Source: Microtetraspora fusca
GTDB taxonomy: Bacteria; Actinomycetota; Actinomycetes; Streptosporangiales; Streptosporangiaceae
Assembly (NCBI RefSeq): GCF_001570365.1
Contig: NZ_BBYK01000070.1
Location: 1,717 to 65,716 of the forward strand
Direction of reading: 5' to 3'
Length of the DNA: 64,000 bases
The notes beneath the pieces are model-generated. The model ran no database searches. It saw only the letters and a list, made by a program, of their open reading frames with translations, and was not told the origin of the DNA. The position numbers and the translations under genes are program-made. Shown here in pieces: positions 52,517 to 61,670 of this stretch; position 1 is the stretch's first letter; each line of letters begins with the position of its first letter.

Positions 52517-53457
52517 GCAGGACGAAGGTCGCGATCATCGGATCGGGCAACATCGGCACCGACCTGATGATCAAGGTGTTGCGCGGGGCGCACCACCTCG
52601 AGATGGGCGCCATGGTCGGCATCGACCCCGAGTCGGACGGCCTGGCCCGCGCCGCCCGGTTCGGCGTCCAGACGACGCACGAGGGCGTCGACGGGCTGAT
52701 CGCGCTGCCGGACTTCGGCGAGATCGAGATCGTCTTCGACGCGACCTCGGCCAAGGCGCACGAGATGAACGCCGCGAAGCTGATCCCGCTCGGGAAGCGG
52801 CTGATCGACCTGACCCCGGCGGCGATCGGGCCCTACGTCATCCCCGCCGTCAACCTGGACGAGCACCTCGACGCGCCCGACGTCAACATGGTCACCTGCG
52901 GCGGCCAGGCCACGATCCCGATCGTCGCCGCCGTCAGCCGGGTGGTGCCGGTCGAGTTCGCCGAGATCGTCGCGTCGATCGCGTCGAAGTCGGCCGGTCC
53001 GGGCACCCGCGCCAACATCGACGAGTTCACCGAGACCACCTCGGCCGCCATCGAGCAGGTCGGCGGGGCGCGCCGCGGCAAGGCGATCATCATCCTCAAC
53101 CCCGCCGAGCCGCCGATGATCATGCGGGACACGGTCTTCTGTCTCGTCACGGCGCCGGACCCGGCCGTGCGCGAGGAGATCCGGCGATCGGTCGAGAAGA
53201 TGGTCGCCGACGTCGCCGCCTACGTCCCGGGCTACCGGCTCAAGCAGCAGGTGCAGATCACGGAGATCCCCGCCGACCAGCCGGTCGGGACGCTCCTCGC
53301 CGACGGCGCCTCCCGGCCAACCCACCAGGTGTCGGTCTTCCTCGAGGTCGAGGGCGCCGCGCACTACCTCCCGGCCTACGCCGGCAACCTCGACATCATG
53401 ACCTCCGCCGGCCTGCGGGTCGCGGAGCGCATCGCGGCAGGGAAGGCGGACCTCTGA
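52513..53457 (+). CDS. mhpF: Acetaldehyde dehydrogenase (acylating)
   Basis: 314 residues, MhpF/BphJ/HsaG type: NAD-binding [20 protein letters not shown] at the start, catalytic Cys129 in [13 protein letters not shown], and the C-terminal [23 protein letters not shown] block. It converts the acetaldehyde from the aldolase to acetyl-CoA and forms a channeled complex with it. Overlaps the hydratase stop (ATGA) and the next gene by one base (TGATG), so the three genes are translationally coupled. Confidence 0.96.
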   Translation: MSRTKVAIIGSGNIGTDLMIKVLRGAHHLEMGAMVGIDPESDGLARAARFGVQTTHEGVDGLIALPDFGEIEIVFDATSAKAHEMNAAKLIPLGKRLIDLTPAAIGPYVIPAVNLDEHLDAPDVNMVTCGGQATIPIVAAVSRVVPVEFAEIVASIASKSAGPGTRANIDEFTETTSAAIEQVGGARRGKAIIILNPAEPPMIMRDTVFCLVTAPDPAVREEIRRSVEKMVADVAAYVPGYRLKQQVQITEIPADQPVGTLLADGASRPTHQVSVFLEVEGAAHYLPAYAGNLDIMTSAGLRVAERIAAGKADL

Positions 53458-54482
53458 TGGGCACCCCGATCTTCGTCCAGGACGTCACGCTGCGCGACGG
53501 GATGCACGCCATACGCCACCGGATCACCCCGGAGGACGTCAAGCGCATCGTCACCGCGCTCGACCGGGCGGGCGTCGACGCGCTCGAGGTCGCGCACGGC
53601 GACGGCCTCGCCGGAGGGTCGCTCAACTACGGTCCCGGGTCGCACACCGACTGGGAATGGATCGAAGCCGCGGCATCGGTGCTGGTGAACGCCCGCCTCA
53701 CCACGCTGCTGCTGCCGGGCGTCGGCACCGTCCACGAACTGAAGCGGGCCCACGACCTCGGCGTACGCTCCGTCCGGGTCGCCACGCACTGCACCGAGGC
53801 CGACATCTCCGCGCAGCACATCGCCGCGGCGCGCGAGCTCGGCATGGATGTGTCCGGCTTCCTGATGCTCTCCCACATGGCCCCGCCGGAGGAGCTGGCC
53901 CGGCAGGCGAAGCTGATGGAGTCCTACGGCGCGCACTGCGTCTACGTCACCGACTCCGGCGGCCGGCTCACGATGAACGACGTGGCCGCACGGGTCCGCG
54001 CGTACCGGGACGTCCTCGACGACGGGACCGAGATCGGCATCCACGCTCACGAGAACCTGTCGCTGTCGGTCGCCAACTCCGTCGTCGCGGTCGAGAACGG
54101 CGTCTACCGGGTCGACGCGTCGCTGGCGGGTCACGGCGCGGGCGCGGGCAACTGCCCGCTGGAGGCGTTCATCGCGGTCGCGGACCTCTCGGACTTCGAG
54201 CACCGATGCGACCTGTTCCAGCTCCAGGACGCCGCGGACGACATCGTCCGCCCGCTTCAGGACCGTCCGGTGCGGGTCGACCGGGAGACCCTCACCCTCG
54301 GGTACGCCGGCGTCTACTCGTCGTTCCTCCGCCACGCGGAGACCGCCGCCGCGCGGTACGACGTCGACGTCCGCGACATCCTCATGGAGTGCGGCCGCCG
54401 CCGGCTCGTGGGCGGCCAGGAGGACATGATCGTCGACATCGCGCTCACGATCGTCGCCGAGCGCGAGAAGCGGCCCGCCTGA
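53457..54482 (+). CDS. mhpE: 4-hydroxy-2-oxovalerate aldolase
   Basis: 341 residues, DmpG/BphI/HsaF-type class II aldolase with the DRE-TIM N terminus ([16 protein letters not shown]), [33 protein letters not shown] and metal-binding [16 protein letters not shown]. Cleaves 4-hydroxy-2-oxovalerate into pyruvate and acetaldehyde, passing the latter to the adjacent dehydrogenase. Last gene of the lower-pathway block. Confidence 0.96.
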   Translation: MGTPIFVQDVTLRDGMHAIRHRITPEDVKRIVTALDRAGVDALEVAHGDGLAGGSLNYGPGSHTDWEWIEAAASVLVNARLTTLLLPGVGTVHELKRAHDLGVRSVRVATHCTEADISAQHIAAARELGMDVSGFLMLSHMAPPEELARQAKLMESYGAHCVYVTDSGGRLTMNDVAARVRAYRDVLDDGTEIGIHAHENLSLSVANSVVAVENGVYRVDASLAGHGAGAGNCPLEAFIAVADLSDFEHRCDLFQLQDAADDIVRPLQDRPVRVDRETLTLGYAGVYSSFLRHAETAAARYDVDVRDILMECGRRRLVGGQEDMIVDIALTIVAEREKRPA

Positions 54483-54488
54483 CCGTCG

Positions 54489-54520
54489 CGCCGGCCGCGG
54501 GTCCGCCTCAGCGGCCGGCG
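54489..54520. terminator. Hairpin after the aldolase gene
   Basis: CGCCGGCCGC (54489-54498) and GCGGCCGGCG (54511-54520) form a perfect 10-bp stem starting 7 nt after the aldolase stop and overlapping the last codons of the convergent TetR gene. Confidence 0.65.
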
Positions 54521-55158
54521 ATCAGCGCCTCGCCGATCGCCACCATGGCGTCGGCGAGCTGGTCCATGAACTCCGAGATCGGCCTGCCGTCCCCCGACTG
54601 GAGCGAGACGAACGCTCCGTCGAACCCGGCCATGCCGAAGTGGGCGAGGGCGTCCGCGACCGTGTTCGCAGCGTCCTCGCCCTCGCTCATGAACGACGAG
54701 CGGATCATGTGCCGCATGTGGTCGCGGCCCTCGTCGCGGACCGCGATCACGGTCCGCGTCGCCTCCGGCGCCTCGGCGGCCTCGTTGCTCATCACCAGCA
54801 CCAGCAACAGGCGGAGGAACTCCTCCCGGTGCACGAAGACCTCGCCCGTCTTCTGCAGGTACCACCCCAGACGCTCACGCGGGGTGCCGCCCGCCGGCGG
54901 GTTCCGCTGGGCCTCGCGCATGGCGTCGAAGAAGCCCTGCGCCCCCTCGGCCATGACCGCCGAGAGCAGCCCCGCCTTGGACTCGAAGTGGTGGTAGAAG
55001 GCGCTCTTCGGCAGGCCCGTCTCCTTCACGAGCGTCGAGATCGACGTACCGGCGTAGCCGCGCACGGACATCACCCGGGCGGTCGCGTCGAGGATCTCCT
55101 GCCGCGACCGTCGGCCGCGGCGGTTTCCGGTTTGCGCCTCCTGCGCGGGCTTCTCCAC
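54508..55158 (-). CDS. TetR-family regulator of the ring-cleavage operon
   Basis: 216 residues. N-terminal helix-turn-helix: RQEILDATARVMSVRGYAGTSI, LVKETGLPKSAFYHHFESKAGLL; the FYHHF motif is typical. GTG 55158 precedes a basic N terminus (NRRGRRSRQEIL); the frame extends further but that DNA is the promoter of the divergent hydroxylase gene. A perfect 22-bp palindrome lies in that region, so this protein very probably represses the divergent operon, released by an aromatic metabolite or its CoA ester. Confidence 0.92.
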   Translation of the reverse strand: MEKPAQEAQTGNRRGRRSRQEILDATARVMSVRGYAGTSISTLVKETGLPKSAFYHHFESKAGLLSAVMAEGAQGFFDAMREAQRNPPAGGTPRERLGWYLQKTGEVFVHREEFLRLLLVLVMSNEAAEAPEATRTVIAVRDEGRDHMRHMIRSSFMSEGEDAANTVADALAHFGMAGFDGAFVSLQSGDGRPISEFMDQLADAMVAIGEALIAGR

Positions 55159-55237
55159 CCGCCGAAGTCTAGGGACCCGGCGATGGCGCCTCATCCCGCA
55201 GGCCCTGCCGCTGTGCATCTCGGTTCCCGATGACCTC

Positions 55238-55267
55238 TTGACATACGGCCGCGGCTCGTTGTTACTC
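55238..55267 (+). promoter_or_regulatory. Putative sigma70-type promoter of the hydroxylase operon
   Basis: TTGACA at 55238-55243, followed about 18 bp later by TTACTC (55262-55267). The TetR palindrome begins 10 bp after this -10 element, where binding would block initiation or clearance. Confidence 0.5.
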
Positions 55268-55277
55268 TCCTCCACGA

Positions 55278-55299
55278 TTGGACCGAACGTTCGGTCCAA
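55278..55299. promoter_or_regulatory. TetR operator upstream of the hydroxylase gene
   Basis: A perfect 22-bp palindrome with half-sites TTGGACCGAAC and GTTCGGTCCAA, 43 bp upstream of the hydroxylase start and directly downstream of the putative -10 element. Clear dyad symmetry of this length is typical of TetR dimer sites. Confidence 0.88.
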
Positions 55300-55342
55300 A
55301 AGTGCCACATGGGGCACGTGCGGCCGAGAACGGAGTCAGCGC

Positions 55343-56887
55343 ATGACCGAGAGCTACGACGCGGACGTCGCGATCGTCGGGTACGGCCCGACCGGCGTGA
55401 TCGCCGCACTGACCCTCGCCAGGTACGGCGTCTCCGCCGTCGCCCTCGAGCGGGACAAGGACCTCTATCCCCGGGCCCGGGCCGTGACCGTCAACGACTG
55501 GACGATGCGGATCTTCCAGGACCTCGGCGTCGACGAGCGGGTCGACAAGAAGATCGACCCCCAGCGGGCCCTGCGCTGGGTGACCTACGGAGGCACGGAG
55601 ATCATGCGGGTCGAGCACCCGCCCTCGACGCTGGGCCGCAAGCCGCGCTTCTACAACATCTACCAGCCGACCATGGAGGCCGAGCTCCGCGCGGCCGCGC
55701 AGGAGTACGGCGACCGCATCGCCGTCCACTACGGCGCCGAGGTCACGGGGATCGACCAGGACGCCGACGGCGTCACCGTCACCTCGACGGACATCGCCAC
55801 CGGCGAGACCCGCACCACCCGCGCCCGATACGCGATCGGCGCCGACGGCGGCAGCAGCACCATCCGGGGCGAGGCGGGCTGTCGCCTGCTGGGCGACACC
55901 AACGACGTCACGTGGGTGGTCATCGACTGCCGCGTCAAGCGGTGGTGGCCCGACCGGGACTTCCTGACCTTCTGGTCCGACAAGGAGCGGCCCGTCGTCG
56001 ACATCGCGCTCTCCGCCGGCAACCACCGCTGGGAGATCCCGCTCAAACCCGACGAGTCCCCCGAGGACTACCCGACCAGCGCCGAGGTCTGGCCGCTGCT
56101 CAAGGCGCTCGGTGTCACCGAGGAGGACGTCGAGATCCACCAGCACGCCTTCTACAAGCACCACGTCCGGATGGCCGACACCTGGCGCAACGGCCGGGTG
56201 TTCCTGGCCGGGGACGCGGCCCACCTGATGCCGCCGTGGGCCGGCGCCGGGATGCAGACCGGAATGCGTGACGCCCACAACCTGGGCTGGAAGCTCGCCC
56301 GCGTGATCAAGGGCGAGCTGCCCGAGAGCTGGCTGGACACCTACGAGGCCGAGCGGCGCCCGAACGCCGCCTTCTACACCGGGCTCGCGGTCCAGCTCGG
56401 GCGGGTCATCAAGCAGGAGCTGTCCGAGGAGGAGCAGGCCGCGATGAACGCGGTCCCTCAGGACACGGTCACCCCGTTCGAGCCGCCGCTCATCGCCCCG
56501 CCGGTGCTCGAGGGCGGATGGATCCGGGGGCCGCTGGGCGACGCCAGCATCGTCGGCCGGATGGTCCCGCAGCCGATCGCCGGCGACGCCGTCGGCCGGA
56601 TGGCGCGCCTGGACGACCTCCTCGGCGACGGCTTCGTGCTGCTCGGCGACGACGTCGACCCCGCGACTCTGCTGACCGCGGAGGAGAAGGCGGGCTGGGA
56701 CGCGCTCGGCGCCCGCTACGTCGCGATACGGCCGAAGACGGCGTACACGCAGGGCCCGGACGAGCTGGTCGACCTCGACGAGGTCCTCCTGCCGTGGCTG
56801 CGCCGGTACGGCGCCCGCGCCGTGGCGCTCCGCCCCGACAAGTTCGTCGCCGCCGCGGACGTCAGCGGCCTCGCCGTACCCGCCTGA
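55343..56887 (+). CDS. FAD-dependent aromatic hydroxylase (MhpA-like)
   Basis: 514 residues, class A flavoprotein monooxygenase. FAD motif VAIVGYGPTGVIAALTLARYG at residues 9-29, the DG motif IGADGGSSTIR near 165 and the second FAD motif VFLAGDAAHLMPPWAGAGMQTGMRDAHNLGWKLA near 285. The family hydroxylates phenolic acids such as 3-(3-hydroxyphenyl)propionate or its 2-hydroxy isomer to catechols, the substrate for the next enzyme. The C-terminal 130-residue thioredoxin-like extension (VPQPI, LDDLLGDGFVLLGDDVD) is typical. First gene of the upper pathway. Confidence 0.92.
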   Translation: MTESYDADVAIVGYGPTGVIAALTLARYGVSAVALERDKDLYPRARAVTVNDWTMRIFQDLGVDERVDKKIDPQRALRWVTYGGTEIMRVEHPPSTLGRKPRFYNIYQPTMEAELRAAAQEYGDRIAVHYGAEVTGIDQDADGVTVTSTDIATGETRTTRARYAIGADGGSSTIRGEAGCRLLGDTNDVTWVVIDCRVKRWWPDRDFLTFWSDKERPVVDIALSAGNHRWEIPLKPDESPEDYPTSAEVWPLLKALGVTEEDVEIHQHAFYKHHVRMADTWRNGRVFLAGDAAHLMPPWAGAGMQTGMRDAHNLGWKLARVIKGELPESWLDTYEAERRPNAAFYTGLAVQLGRVIKQELSEEEQAAMNAVPQDTVTPFEPPLIAPPVLEGGWIRGPLGDASIVGRMVPQPIAGDAVGRMARLDDLLGDGFVLLGDDVDPATLLTAEEKAGWDALGARYVAIRPKTAYTQGPDELVDLDEVLLPWLRRYGARAVALRPDKFVAAADVSGLAVPA

Positions 56888-56915
56888 GATCGCTTACCTG
56901 AGAAAGAGAAGAGAG

Positions 56916-57848
56916 ATGTCCGGAGTCAAGGAACTCGGTTACGTCGTCTACGAGGTCGGCGACCTCGCTGACTGGGAGCACTTCGCCGTCGAACTGCTGG
57001 GCATGCGGTTCGGAGAGAAGACCGATGGCGGCTTCACGCTGCGCACCGACGAGAAGGCCCACCGCTGGATCATCACCAGGGGGCCCACCGACGACCTGGT
57101 GGCCACCGGCTACGAGGTCTCGGACGCCGCCACGCTCGACGCGCTGGTCGAGAAGGTCCGTGCGGCCGGGGTCGAGGTCACCGAAGGCGACGACGCCCTC
57201 GCGGCCGCCCGCAAGGTGGAGCGGATCTTCGTGACCACGGACCCCATGGGCAACCGGATCGAGCTGGTCACGGGCCTGGCCGACGCCGCCACGCCGTTCG
57301 AGTCCGCGAAGCTGCTCGGCGGGTTCGTCACGGGTGCCGGTGGCGCGGGCCACCAGGTCCTCCTGGCGCACGGTGTCCCGCGAGAGACCTACCTGCACTT
57401 CTACATCGACCTGCTCGGCTTCAAGATCAGCGACGTCATCGTCGAGGAGCTGGCCCCGGGCGTGGTCGCCGACCTGATCTTCCTGCACTGCAACGGCCGT
57501 CACCACACCGTGGCCTTCGGCGATCTGCCGTCGCCGAAGAAGACCCATCACTTCATGGTCGAGGTGACCGACATCCGCGACGTCGGCCTGGCCTACGACC
57601 GGTGCATGGACGCCAAGCAGCCGTTCGAGATGACGCTCGGGATGCATCCGAACGACCACATGTTCAGCTTCTACGTCTTCACCCCCTCGGGATTCAGCGT
57701 CGAGTACGGCTGGGGCGGGCTGATCATCGACGACGAGACGTGGGAGGTGAAGACGCTCGACAGGCTGCACAGCTGGGGCCACCGCCCCCCGGGCGTCGTC
57801 GCCGAGCTGCTGGCCGCCGCGCCCACACCGAACGGGAAGGACAACTGA
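56916..57848 (+). CDS. Type I extradiol ring-cleavage dioxygenase (VOC fold)
   Basis: 310 residues with two VOC domains, the second being catalytic. Iron ligands by alignment to BphC: His146 (GAGHQVLLA), His212 (THHFMVEV) and Glu263 (FSVEYGWGG). This is the 2,3-dihydroxybiphenyl/HsaC group, which opens catechols next to a hydroxyl. E. coli mhpB is a LigB-type enzyme instead, so this pathway uses a different ring-cleavage class, as in steroid and biphenyl degradation. GAGAAAGAGAAGAGAG precedes the ATG. Confidence 0.95.
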   Translation: MSGVKELGYVVYEVGDLADWEHFAVELLGMRFGEKTDGGFTLRTDEKAHRWIITRGPTDDLVATGYEVSDAATLDALVEKVRAAGVEVTEGDDALAAARKVERIFVTTDPMGNRIELVTGLADAATPFESAKLLGGFVTGAGGAGHQVLLAHGVPRETYLHFYIDLLGFKISDVIVEELAPGVVADLIFLHCNGRHHTVAFGDLPSPKKTHHFMVEVTDIRDVGLAYDRCMDAKQPFEMTLGMHPNDHMFSFYVFTPSGFSVEYGWGGLIIDDETWEVKTLDRLHSWGHRPPGVVAELLAAAPTPNGKDN

Positions 57849-58693
57849 TGACCCTCGACGCCAAGGACATCGCGCGCACCGTCCAGACCGAGGACTGGAA
57901 GCTTCGCTACTACGAGGCGGGCTCCGGCCACCCGGTCGTGCTGCTGCACGGCAGTGGACCGGGCGCGACGGGGTGGAGCAACTTCGCCGGCAACATCGAG
58001 GCGCTGGCCGAGCACTTCCACGTGTACGCCGTCGACATGCCCGGCTGGGGCGAGTCGGACCCCGCGACCGTCGACCGGCTCGACCATGTGCGGGCGGCGA
58101 TCCAGTTCCTGGACGCCCTCGGCATCGAGAAGGCCGCGTTCGTCGGCAACTCGATGGGCGGCCAGACCTCGCTGCGGCTGGCCACGGAGCACCCCGGCCG
58201 GATCTCGCACCTGGTCACCATGGGTCCGCCGGTCGGCCGGATGCCCACGCTCTTCGGCGCCGGCGACGGCCCCTCCGAGGGCCTGAAGGTGCTGATCCAG
58301 GCCTACCGCGACGCGAGCCCGGAGAACATGCGCCGGCTCGTCGAGATCATGGTCTACGACAAGGCCCGGTTCGCCACCCCCGAGCTGTGCCAGGCGCGCT
58401 CGGACGCCGCGCTCGCGCGTCCGGACCACCTGCGCAACTACGTGGACGGCCTGCCGAAGGGCGCCCCGCTGCCGAAGTGGGTCAAGCCGGAGCTGCTGCC
58501 GACGATCCAGGTGCCGACCCTGCTCATCCACGGCCGCGACGACCGCGTCGTCTCGTTCGAGACCTCGATGTACCTGCTGGCGAACATCCCGAACAGCCGG
58601 CTGGTGGTGCTCAACCGCTGCGGGCACTGGGCGATGATCGAGCACGCCGACGAGTTCAACCGGCTGGTCGCCGACTTCATCGCGAACAACTGA
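57848..58693 (+). CDS. Ring-fission product hydrolase (MhpC/BphD/HsaD type)
   Basis: 281 residues, alpha/beta-hydrolase of the meta-cleavage product family: oxyanion HGSGPGATGWSN near residue 34, nucleophile Ser102 in VGNSMGGQTSLRLA, and the acid/base residues in HGRDDRVVS and CGHWAMIEHADEF. Cleaves the dienoate ring-fission product to hydroxypentadienoate and an organic acid. Overlaps the dioxygenase stop by one base (TGATGA), so the pair is coupled. Confidence 0.95.
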   Translation: MTLDAKDIARTVQTEDWKLRYYEAGSGHPVVLLHGSGPGATGWSNFAGNIEALAEHFHVYAVDMPGWGESDPATVDRLDHVRAAIQFLDALGIEKAAFVGNSMGGQTSLRLATEHPGRISHLVTMGPPVGRMPTLFGAGDGPSEGLKVLIQAYRDASPENMRRLVEIMVYDKARFATPELCQARSDAALARPDHLRNYVDGLPKGAPLPKWVKPELLPTIQVPTLLIHGRDDRVVSFETSMYLLANIPNSRLVVLNRCGHWAMIEHADEFNRLVADFIANN

Positions 58694-58715
58694 CCCGGTG
58701 GCTTCAGGTCCGTTC

Positions 58716-58768
58716 GGTCGTGGAGCACGGCGGTGAGGGCGATCCCCACCTCGCCGTGCTCCGCGACC
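58716..58768. terminator. Long hairpin after the hydrolase gene
   Basis: A 17-bp stem pairs GGTCGTGGAGCACGGCG (58716-58732) with 58752-58768, allowing one G-U pair, around a 19-nt loop, 23 nt after the hydrolase stop and before the convergent GNAT/ligase gene. Confidence 0.75.
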
Positions 58769-58829
58769 GGCACCGCGACCGCGGCATCTCGTCGTCGGTC
58801 CGTACGCATCGGTGCTCCGGAAGACGGTC

Positions 58830-61499
58830 TCACCGCAGCCGGCGGCGGAACGGCGAGGGCGGGGGAGCGGCCGGTGCGAGCCGCACCCGGATGTCCACCG
58901 CCGCGGCCCCGCGCGGGGTGACGATCAGCGGGTTGACGTCGAGCTCGGCGACCTCGGGCAGGTCGTCGAGCAGCTTCCCGACGCGGACGATCCGCTCCTC
59001 GAGAGCCCGTATGTCCACCTCCGGACGTCCCCGGTAGCCGAACAGCAGCGGCGCGCAGCGCAGCTCCCCGATCATCTCGGCCGCGTCCGCGTGGGTCAGC
59101 GGCGGCACCCGGAACGCGTGGTCGGCCAGCAGCTCGGCGGTCACCCCGCCCAGGCCGACCATGACCAGCGGGCCGAACGCGGCGTGCCGGACGCCCCCCA
59201 CGATCATCTCCACGCCGCCGGTCACCATCCGCTGCACGATCGCGCCGGTCATCGCCGGGCCGATCCGCTCGGCCATCTCCCGGTACGCCGCGGCCGCCTC
59301 CTCGGGCGTACGCAGCCCCAGCCGCACCCCTCCGACGTCGCTCTTGTGCACGAGGGCGGGGCCGGTGGCCTTCAGGACGGCGGGCAGCCCGGTCAGGGCC
59401 GCCGCCTCGGCCGCGCTCTCCGGCCCGTCCACGCCGATGGACTCGCACACCTCCACGCCGTAGCAGCCGAGCAGCCGGGACGCCGTGCGGTGGTCGAGCC
59501 AGCCGCCGCCCGGCGAACGTGCGAGCTCCTGGGAGACGATCTCCTCCGCCGTCGCGACCGCGCGCCGCTCCCGCTCGGAGTCCGTCTCCGTCTCCGGCTC
59601 CTCCGGACGGGCCCGCCAGCGGGCGTAGTGCACCGCGCGGGACAGCGCGTGCACCGCCTGCTCGGGGAACGCGTACGACGGCACCCGGCCGCCGATCAGC
59701 CCGTCGTGGCCCACGACGCAGGCGAGCACGGTCTTGCCCGTGTCACGGGTCGCCTCCTCGATGGCGGCCTCCGTAAGGACCCGGCCGGAGCCGAAGGGCG
59801 GCGTGTAGACCACGACGACGGCGTCCACGCCGGGGTCGGCCAGCACGGCGGAGACGGCGAAGCCCAGCTCGTCCGCGCCGCCGTCGGCGGTGAGGTCGAC
59901 CGGGTTGCCCACGGCGGCGCCCGGCCGCAGCCGCTCGCGCAGCCGCCGCTTCGTCTCGGCCGACAGCTCGGGCACCTCCAGTCCCAGTCGCTCGCAGGCG
60001 TCGGCCGTCATCGCCTCGGGGCCGCCGGAGTTGCCGACGATCGCCACCCGGCCGCCGGCGGGCAGCGGCTGCCCGATCAGCAGCCGGGCCGTGTCGAGCA
60101 GGTCCTGGACGGTGTCCACCCGGATCACGCCGGCGCCGCTCAGCAGCGCGTCCACCGCGGTGTCCGGGGTCGCCGCGGCCGCCGTGTGCGAGCGCACGGC
60201 CCGGTCGCCGGAGGCGCTGCGGCCGCTCTTGACCACCACGATCGGCTTCGTGCGGCCGACGCGGCGGGCGATCCGGCCGAAGCGGCGCGGGTTGCCGAAG
60301 GACTCCAGATAGAGGCCGATCACGCCGGTCCGGTCGTCGTCCTCCCAGTACTCCAGCAGGTCGTTGCCGCTCACGTCCGCCTTGTTGCCGACGGAGACGA
60401 AGCCGGACAGGCCGAGGCCGACCTCGGCGGCGCGGTCGATCAGCGCCACCGCGACGGCGCCCGACTGCGACATCAGGGCCAGCCGGCCGGGTGCGGGAGC
60501 CGCGGGCAGGAAGCTGGCGTTGAGCCGTGACCCGGTGTCCACGACGCCCAGGCAGTTGGGGCCGACCAGGCGCATCCCCGCCTCGCGGCAGATCGCCAGC
60601 AGCTCCGCCTCCTGTTTCGCGTCGCCCGTCTCGGCGAAGCCCGCGCTCACCACGACCAGGTTCCCCACGCCCGCTCTGGCGCAGTCGCGCGCCACGTCGA
60701 GCACGGCCGGCGCGGGCACGGCGACGACCGCCAGCCCGACCGGTCCGGGGACGCTGTCCAGGTCGGGGTAGGCGGTGAGATCGCAGATCCGGTCCGCGCG
60801 CGGGTTGACCGGATAGATCGGGCCGGGGAAGCCGCCCTCGACCAGGTTGCGCAGCACCCGGTGGCCCACACTCGACGGGTCGCGGCCCGCGCCGACGACG
60901 GCCACCGACTCCGGCGAGAACAAACCGGCCAGCGAGGCGCGCTCCGCCTCGTGCGCGCGCTTCTCGACCTTCGCCAGGAGGCGGCGGGTGGGCCGCAGGA
61001 CGATCCGCAGCTCCACCTGCTCGCCCTCGTGCCGCCGCCCCATCTCCAGGCCCAGGTCCCGGACGACGTCGAGCATCGGCCGGTTCTCGGCCAGGACGTC
61101 GGCGACCATCTCGCGTACGCCGCTCTCGGCCGCGTCCAGGGCCAGGTGCTCCAGCAGGAGCGTGCCGAGCCCCAGGCCGTGCACGCCGTCGTCGAGGAGG
61201 ATGCCCAGGTCGGCCGTCTCGCCGGTGTCGTCGGTCACGTACTCGGCGACCGCCACGAGCCGGCCGTTCATCAGGGCGACGAGCGCGTGGCCGGCGTAGT
61301 CCGGCTCGGTCAGATGGTCGGCGTGGACGTGGGCCGAGGCCCGGCCCCCGCTGAAGAACCGCAGATAGGCGGACCGTTCGCTGGTCCGCTCGATCAGGGC
61401 GTGCAGGGCGGGCCGGTCCGCGGGGCGCAGCGGACGCAGATGGGCGATCCCGCCGTCGCGGAGGAGGACGTCGCATTCACCGGAGGGCGCTCGTTTCAT
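58830..61499 (-). CDS. GNAT acetyltransferase fused to acetate-CoA ligase (Pat-like)
   Basis: 889 residues. An N-terminal GNAT domain (residues 1-170; LRPLRPADRPALHALIER, LGLGTLLLEHLALDAAE with the acetyl-CoA loop) is followed by an ADP-forming acyl-CoA synthetase: CoA-binding Rossmann region (VAVVGAGRDPSSVGHRVLRNL), succinyl-CoA-ligase-like flavodoxin region (MSQSGAVAVALIDRA, GNKADVSGNDLLEYW, IVGNSGGPEAMTAD) and a C-terminal ATP-grasp part (VLKATGPALVHKSDVGGV, ELDVNPLIV). Proteins of this class, such as mycobacterial Pat/KATms, acetylate lysines including acyl-CoA synthetases; here the GNAT is N-terminal. Such enzymes would regulate acyl-CoA-forming steps of catabolism nearby. Confidence 0.93.
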   Translation of the reverse strand: MKRAPSGECDVLLRDGGIAHLRPLRPADRPALHALIERTSERSAYLRFFSGGRASAHVHADHLTEPDYAGHALVALMNGRLVAVAEYVTDDTGETADLGILLDDGVHGLGLGTLLLEHLALDAAESGVREMVADVLAENRPMLDVVRDLGLEMGRRHEGEQVELRIVLRPTRRLLAKVEKRAHEAERASLAGLFSPESVAVVGAGRDPSSVGHRVLRNLVEGGFPGPIYPVNPRADRICDLTAYPDLDSVPGPVGLAVVAVPAPAVLDVARDCARAGVGNLVVVSAGFAETGDAKQEAELLAICREAGMRLVGPNCLGVVDTGSRLNASFLPAAPAPGRLALMSQSGAVAVALIDRAAEVGLGLSGFVSVGNKADVSGNDLLEYWEDDDRTGVIGLYLESFGNPRRFGRIARRVGRTKPIVVVKSGRSASGDRAVRSHTAAAATPDTAVDALLSGAGVIRVDTVQDLLDTARLLIGQPLPAGGRVAIVGNSGGPEAMTADACERLGLEVPELSAETKRRLRERLRPGAAVGNPVDLTADGGADELGFAVSAVLADPGVDAVVVVYTPPFGSGRVLTEAAIEEATRDTGKTVLACVVGHDGLIGGRVPSYAFPEQAVHALSRAVHYARWRARPEEPETETDSERERRAVATAEEIVSQELARSPGGGWLDHRTASRLLGCYGVEVCESIGVDGPESAAEAAALTGLPAVLKATGPALVHKSDVGGVRLGLRTPEEAAAAYREMAERIGPAMTGAIVQRMVTGGVEMIVGGVRHAAFGPLVMVGLGGVTAELLADHAFRVPPLTHADAAEMIGELRCAPLLFGYRGRPEVDIRALEERIVRVGKLLDDLPEVAELDVNPLIVTPRGAAAVDIRVRLAPAAPPPSPFRRRLR

Positions 61500-61515
61500 G
61501 GCTCCACCCTCGGAT

Positions 61516-61530
61516 GGGACGAATGTCAGG
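61516..61530. promoter_or_regulatory. Weak DosR/DevR-like site upstream of the GNAT-ligase gene
   Basis: GGGACGAATGTCAGG resembles one end of the DosR box (GGGAC-N4-GTCCC) 17 bp upstream of the GNAT-ligase start, but the right arm is imperfect. Listed because a dormancy-type control would fit the UspA genes, but it may be chance. Confidence 0.3.
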
Positions 61531-61670
61531 AAACAGGGTCTTTATGCCCATCGGGCACGGGCTCTCGTCCCTCCGGCCCATGTGAGGCCGCCGACGCGGT
61601 CGCGCCGCCGGCCCGGCGTCCGGCCGGGCCAACCTTCTCACCGACCTCCCCGCCTGGGAGGATGCTTGCC

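Noticed and set aside
61516-61530. DosR-box-like sequence as firm evidence for dormancy regulation
   Set aside because: Only one arm matches well; kept as a low-confidence site.
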